DNA from: Rheinheimera pacifica
GTDB lineage: Bacteria; Pseudomonadota; Gammaproteobacteria; Enterobacterales; Alteromonadaceae
Assembly (NCBI RefSeq): GCF_900108485.1
Contig: NZ_FNXF01000022.1
Coordinates: 1-46,995 of the forward strand
Length of the DNA stretch: 46,995 nucleotides
Direction: 5' to 3'
The notes under the pieces are model-generated. The model saw only the letters and a list, made by a program, of their open reading frames with translations. It did no database searches and was not told the DNA's origin. Shown in pieces: positions 44,364-46,995 of the stretch (positions are counted from its first letter, which is position 1; each line of letters starts with the position of its first letter). Made by a program: the position numbers and the translations under genes.

Positions 44364-45290
44364 ATGGATTTATCAGCCCGGCAGTGTGATAACTGCCACA
44401 CCAGCTTACAAGGTGATTTTTGTCATCAGTGTGGCCAGGAGAAGAAAAGTTACATTCGTAATGTCAGTGGTGTGGTAACAGAGTTTTTCGGTGAGTTTAG
44501 TAACTGGGACACCCGCGTCTGGCGCACACTGGTACCGCTATGGTTCCGGCCCGGCTTTTTAAGCCGCCGTTATGTACAGGGCCACCGCGTACCTTATGTG
44601 CCGCCATTGCGGCTGTATTTATTTACCTCAATTATTGCTTTTTTACTGTTTGCTCAATTAATGCCTGAATCAGTGGGCACTGTAAATATACCCAAAGATA
44701 ACGCTCAGTTGGCTGCTGATGGCATCACAGCAGAGCAGGCCGAAAGCATTAGCGGCCTGCTCAGCGGTATTAATGAAGGCGTAAAAAAGCAGGGGCCGAC
44801 TGATAACGATCTGATGTTTTTATCAGATGACGACAAAGACATCTTTTACACCAAACTGGATGCCATCACTGCCAACCCGAAACTGGCGATAAATAAATTC
44901 TTCAGCCTGGCGCCGCAAATGATGTTTGGGCTGCTGCCGTTATTTGCGCTACTGCTTAAGCTGCTGTATATCCGCTCAGAGCGGTATTATACCGAGCACT
45001 TAATTGTGGCACTGCACAGCCACAGTTTTATTCTGCAGTTCTCAGTGTTGTACCTGGCATTGCAGGCACTTGCTGCCGTTAGCTGGCCCTGGCTGGTGCC
45101 GCCCATTGAATGGCTGGCCACGGCCACCCTGATTTGGATCCCAACTTACTTATTGTTATGCCAAAAGTTTTACTACCAGCAAAGCTGGGGTAAAACCCTG
45201 CTGAAGTTCTGGCTTACCAGCTCGTTGTATAACATATTGTTTATGTCGGCGATTGTCGGCTTAATTATCTTAAGTATTTTGTGGTCATAA
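44364..45290 (+). CDS. DUF3667 membrane protein with N-terminal zinc ribbon
   Basis: I start at the ATG at 44364 (308 residues, MDLSARQCDNC), since the upstream frame would run through the regulator sites. Residues 8-23 form a zinc ribbon (CDNC and CHQC). The following segment EFFGEFSNWDTRVWRTLVPLWFRPGFLSRRYVQGHR is typical of DUF3667. About five membrane helices follow (near 95-115, 205-225, 240-262 and 270-305). The function is unknown. It is divergent from the sigma-54 ABC operon and may share its regulator sites. Confidence 0.85.
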   Translation: MDLSARQCDNCHTSLQGDFCHQCGQEKKSYIRNVSGVVTEFFGEFSNWDTRVWRTLVPLWFRPGFLSRRYVQGHRVPYVPPLRLYLFTSIIAFLLFAQLMPESVGTVNIPKDNAQLAADGITAEQAESISGLLSGINEGVKKQGPTDNDLMFLSDDDKDIFYTKLDAITANPKLAINKFFSLAPQMMFGLLPLFALLLKLLYIRSERYYTEHLIVALHSHSFILQFSVLYLALQALAAVSWPWLVPPIEWLATATLIWIPTYLLLCQKFYYQQSWGKTLLKFWLTSSLYNILFMSAIVGLIILSILWS

Positions 45291-45389
45291 GTGTGTAGCG
45301 TAAAAAGATAAAGCTTAAAATTTGCGCTGCAGCGTACAGCGGCCTGCTATCTTTACTGCTAAAACCCACAACTAGCAGGAGGCTGGCAA

Positions 45390-45929
45390 ATGGCACAGTT
45401 TCTGGACGTGATTATCGGCAGTTTTCTTGGCAGCAGCGTGGTAACTGCATTACTGGGCTTGCTGTTTTTACGGCGCAATAAAACTATTGAAACCCAGATA
45501 GAAGCCCAGTTTAGCCAGGGTTTAAAGGTGTTTGAATCTACCCGCAACTGGAAAGAGCAAGCACTGGCCGAGCTGTTTGGCCCGATGCAAATGCAGCTAG
45601 AGCGCACCAAACGCGCCTTTCAGCGTTGGGATAATAAAAACCTGCATTTAGAAGCCGAGGTTATTCAAAAGGGCAATATCGCCATTCGTGATCTGTTACT
45701 GGCCAAAGGCCACCTGATCCCAGCGCATCTTATGCTGCACGCCGTTAGCCTGATAGAACACTACGACGCCTGGATAGAAGCCTATAACCGCATTCGCAAT
45801 GACAATAACCTGACCGCCCAAACCGATTTCGTTTTTGTCGGCCCAGCCGGCTACCCCTTTCCAGCCAAAGCAGAACAGGCATTTAAAGACGAGTTTCACG
45901 CTTTGCAGCAAGCGTTGTATAGCGTGTAA
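45390..45929 (+). CDS. Uncharacterised protein with N-terminal membrane anchor
   Basis: The 179-residue protein has one hydrophobic helix at about residues 6-28 (VIIGSFLGSSVVTALLGLLFL), a positively charged stop (RRNK), then a helical, probably coiled, soluble domain rich in Gln, Glu and Lys. The C-terminal part contains TDFVFVGPAGYPFPAKAEQAF. No known family is recognised. AGGAGGCTGGCAA before the ATG is a strong ribosome binding site, supporting that it is real. It stands alone directly before the cassette region. Confidence 0.8.
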   Translation: MAQFLDVIIGSFLGSSVVTALLGLLFLRRNKTIETQIEAQFSQGLKVFESTRNWKEQALAELFGPMQMQLERTKRAFQRWDNKNLHLEAEVIQKGNIAIRDLLLAKGHLIPAHLMLHAVSLIEHYDAWIEAYNRIRNDNNLTAQTDFVFVGPAGYPFPAKAEQAFKDEFHALQQALYSV

Positions 45930-46004
45930 GTTGAATAAATTGCATGGATAAATAAGCAGTTGCAGGTGAATTTACTGTTGTTAAGTATATCGCAAACTTA
46001 AACT

Positions 46005-46193
46005 ATGCTTTCACCAGGCAAAAACATCCTGCTCAATAAAAATCTGTTGATTTACCTAATGTTATTGGCTAGTGTGAATTCATTTACAAAAGATAGAATG
46101 GAATTTACACAGCGTGAAAGCGTGTACGTTCCAAACTATAAAGCTGTTAGGCGATCGGACTATGAGCCAGAATATAGTTGCAGTGGAAGATGA
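46005..46193 (+). CDS. Small putative exported ORF interrupted by the cassette junction (doubtful)
   Basis: A 62-codon frame starts with MLSPGKNILLNKNLLIYLML, which could be a signal peptide, and continues to EFTQRESVYVPNYKAV. It then crosses the first cassette boundary at 46146 and ends in sequence read in another frame from the cassette ORF. If it is a gene, its original 3' end has been replaced by the inserted cassette. There is no good ribosome binding site, so it may be chance. Confidence 0.3.
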   Translation: MLSPGKNILLNKNLLIYLMLLASVNSFTKDRMEFTQRESVYVPNYKAVRRSDYEPEYSCSGR

Positions 46194-46636
46194 ACATGCC
46201 TCACATCCAATTGCGACCGATTGGCGTCCAATGTTGGCAGAGGTTGTGGAGCGCTTTGTAAAAGGTGATTTCAATTTATCTAACCCTGTGTCAGGCGTAT
46301 TGCCTGTAGAAACTGACGTAGCAAGGCATAACAAAGATTACGTAACTAGCTATGGGCAGCCGCTTGCAAGCTTGAGCAATGAAGTCTGGAACAGCTCCTG
46401 CGCTCAATGGATGGGTACGCATTGGGATATCATTATTGATTTGTGTACCGCAACAGATGGCATTAGCGATTTGGTACTAACTGGCAAGGTTGTCAATATT
46501 AACGGTAAGGCAATGTTTACCGTCGGTTTAATTTATGTGCCGTAGTAAAACTCTGGTGGGCCTAACAAACGCATGTTGTTCGCCCCGTTGGGGCTGGGAC
46601 CTTCGCTACGCTGCACTTCGGCCCCAAATGCGGGCG
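46147..46636 (+). mobile_element. Integron gene cassette 1 (complete)
   Basis: The cassette begins after the G of GTTAGGC (46146-46152) and ends at the G of GTTATGAGC (46636). It contains one ORF and an attC site. The start GTTAGGC is the exact reverse complement of the R'' box GCCTAAC (46560-46566), as required when the cassette circularises. The ORF starts only 15 bases inside and ends 14 bases before the attC, the usual compact layout. Confidence 0.85.
46162..46545 (+). CDS. Cassette-encoded 127-residue protein, DUF7668-like
   Basis: I start at the ATG at 46162 (MSQNIVAVEDEHASHP), 15 bases into the cassette; the in-frame upstream extension to 46114 would cross the cassette boundary. The sequence has the pattern DWRPMLAEVVERFVKGDF, VTSYGQPLASLSNEVW, WDIIIDLCTATDGISDLVL and a C-terminal VGLIYVP. 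I associate this with a widespread small-protein family (DUF7668, from memory and tentative). Its function is unknown. There is no signal peptide. As a cassette gene it would be expressed from an upstream promoter not identified here. Confidence 0.85.
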   Translation: MSQNIVAVEDEHASHPIATDWRPMLAEVVERFVKGDFNLSNPVSGVLPVETDVARHNKDYVTSYGQPLASLSNEVWNSSCAQWMGTHWDIIIDLCTATDGISDLVLTGKVVNINGKAMFTVGLIYVP

Positions 46637-46644
46637 TTATGAGC
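46560..46644 (+). repeat. attC recombination site of cassette 1
   Basis: The 85-bp site has R'' GCCTAAC at the left and R' GTTATGAGC at the right. The inner L boxes pair as CGCAT / ATGCG, and TTGGGGC pairs with GCCCCAA around a loop of about 30 bases. This imperfect palindrome with conserved ends is the standard attC folded-strand substrate of integron integrases. Its R' carries the start of cassette 2. Confidence 0.88.
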
Positions 46645-46661
46645 CAAATAGAGAATGAAGT

Positions 46662-46964
46662 ATGGATGGAAAATTAAAGTGCCATCATTGTGATAGTGAG
46701 TTTACGGCAGAGCAAATACTATCGGGCTGCCAGTACTCTTATCCGCAAATGGAGGCTCTTGGTTTTATTTGCCCATCTTGCAATAAAGCGAGTCAAATCC
46801 GAGTAAGGGGTGGCACCTTCCAGTCAGTCGAAGTAATTTCGGCACCTGGTCCAGAGTGGGTAATACACGATTCACTTAGACCAGCGGGTTTCGAGTATCG
46901 AATTGACCCTGAGTGGGTACATTGCTGGTTAGGTGGTAAACATTTTGAATTCAAATCAAAGTAG
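46662..46964 (+). CDS. Cassette-encoded 100-residue zinc-ribbon-like protein
   Basis: The protein has two CxxC pairs, Cys7/Cys10 (CHHC) and Cys37/Cys40 (CPSC), spaced like a zinc ribbon, followed by a beta-rich segment (SQIRVRGGTFQSVEVI) and a C-terminal WVHCWLGGKHFEFKSK. I do not recognise the family. The ATG is 25 bases inside cassette 2 and the stop is 6 bases before the R'' box. A 12-codon frame starting at 46638 overlaps its beginning. Zinc binding is an inference from the cysteines only. Confidence 0.8.
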   Translation: MDGKLKCHHCDSEFTAEQILSGCQYSYPQMEALGFICPSCNKASQIRVRGGTFQSVEVISAPGPEWVIHDSLRPAGFEYRIDPEWVHCWLGGKHFEFKSK

Positions 46965-46970
46965 CGGTCA

Positions 46971-46995
46971 GCTCATAACAAGGCCAAGCAGCATC
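46971..46995 (+). repeat. Start of the attC site of cassette 2 (partial)
   Basis: GCTCATAAC followed by AAGGCC and AAGCAGC reads as an R'' box, spacer and L'' region. The rest of the site is outside the window. Confidence 0.75.

Larger units (their letters stand above)
46637..46995 (+). mobile_element. Integron gene cassette 2 (cut by window edge)
   Basis: It begins with TTATGAGC after the G at 46636. At 46971-46979 GCTCATAAC, the exact 9-base reverse complement of GTTATGAGC, marks the R'' box of its own attC, which continues past the window end. One ORF lies between. Confidence 0.85.

Noticed and set aside
46040..46152. attI site in front of cassette 1
   Set aside because: AAAGCTGTTAGGC resembles the end of some attI sites, but there is no adjacent integrase gene and no further recognisable binding repeats.

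Overview
This window comes from the chromosome of a free-living gammaproteobacterium of the Alteromonadales/Chromatiaceae type (Rheinheimera/Alishewanella-like). That placement is inferred from gene content and family resemblance, not from a marker gene. Supporting points are the pabB-nudL-sdaA order also found in enterobacteria, an arginine-succinyltransferase cluster carrying a DUF1338 gene, DUF3718 and DUF1840 proteins, large secreted S9 and TolB-propeller enzymes, and c-di-GMP and guanidine riboswitches. No rRNA, tRNA, prophage or CRISPR array was seen.

Layout. 1-310: the end of an IS256-family insertion sequence, cut by the window edge. 358-1179: an alpha/beta hydrolase. 1391-3949: a four-gene operon of a minimal J-domain protein and three proteins I do not recognise. 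4128-7573: pabB, a CoA-type Nudix hydrolase and the serine deaminase sdaA. 7677-11968: class I fumarase, a secreted S9 peptidase and an EF-hand protein. 12108-14440: small enzymes and a pair of DsbA-fold oxidoreductases. 14523-17865: a formaldehyde-detoxification locus (LysR regulator, frmA, fghA) whose intergenic spaces carry two copies of a hairpin-forming repeat. 18114-21067: HIT, VOC and a 5'-nucleotidase lipoprotein. 21100-24779: an Lrp regulator divergent from astC, astA and a DUF1338 gene. 24896-26344: an FG-GAP repeat protein.

26352-28586 is a compact operon of a duplicated DUF1538 membrane protein, a P-II-like protein and a two-CBS protein. A second P-II-like gene (32179-32532) precedes an NhaP2-type K+/H+ antiporter operon (32703-35285). 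Two separate transporters therefore have a small P-II-like protein beside them within 8 kb. Between them lies a 1057-residue TolB-propeller/amidohydrolase. 35314-36400 holds two riboswitch-controlled genes: a guanidine exporter (sugE/gdx) behind a guanidine-II riboswitch, and a secreted DUF3718 protein behind a c-di-GMP-I riboswitch.

36972-44145 is an efflux-type ABC operon (adaptor, ATPase, two permeases) followed by an NtrC-family regulator and its kinase. The operon start has a good -24/-12 (sigma-54) promoter and three copies of a GTCCGCGGAC-like palindrome upstream, which together suggest autoregulation by the encoded regulator. A DUF3667 membrane protein is divergent. The last 850 bases are integron gene cassettes: one complete cassette with an attC site and a second cut by the window edge. 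Each cassette start is exactly complementary to its own R'' box. No integrase or obvious attI is present to the left, so this looks like a cluster of attC sites lacking an integrase (CALIN) or the exposed edge of a larger array.

The best candidates for poorly described systems are the J-domain operon, the DUF1538/P-II/CBS operon, the sigma-54-controlled ABC operon and the cassette array.
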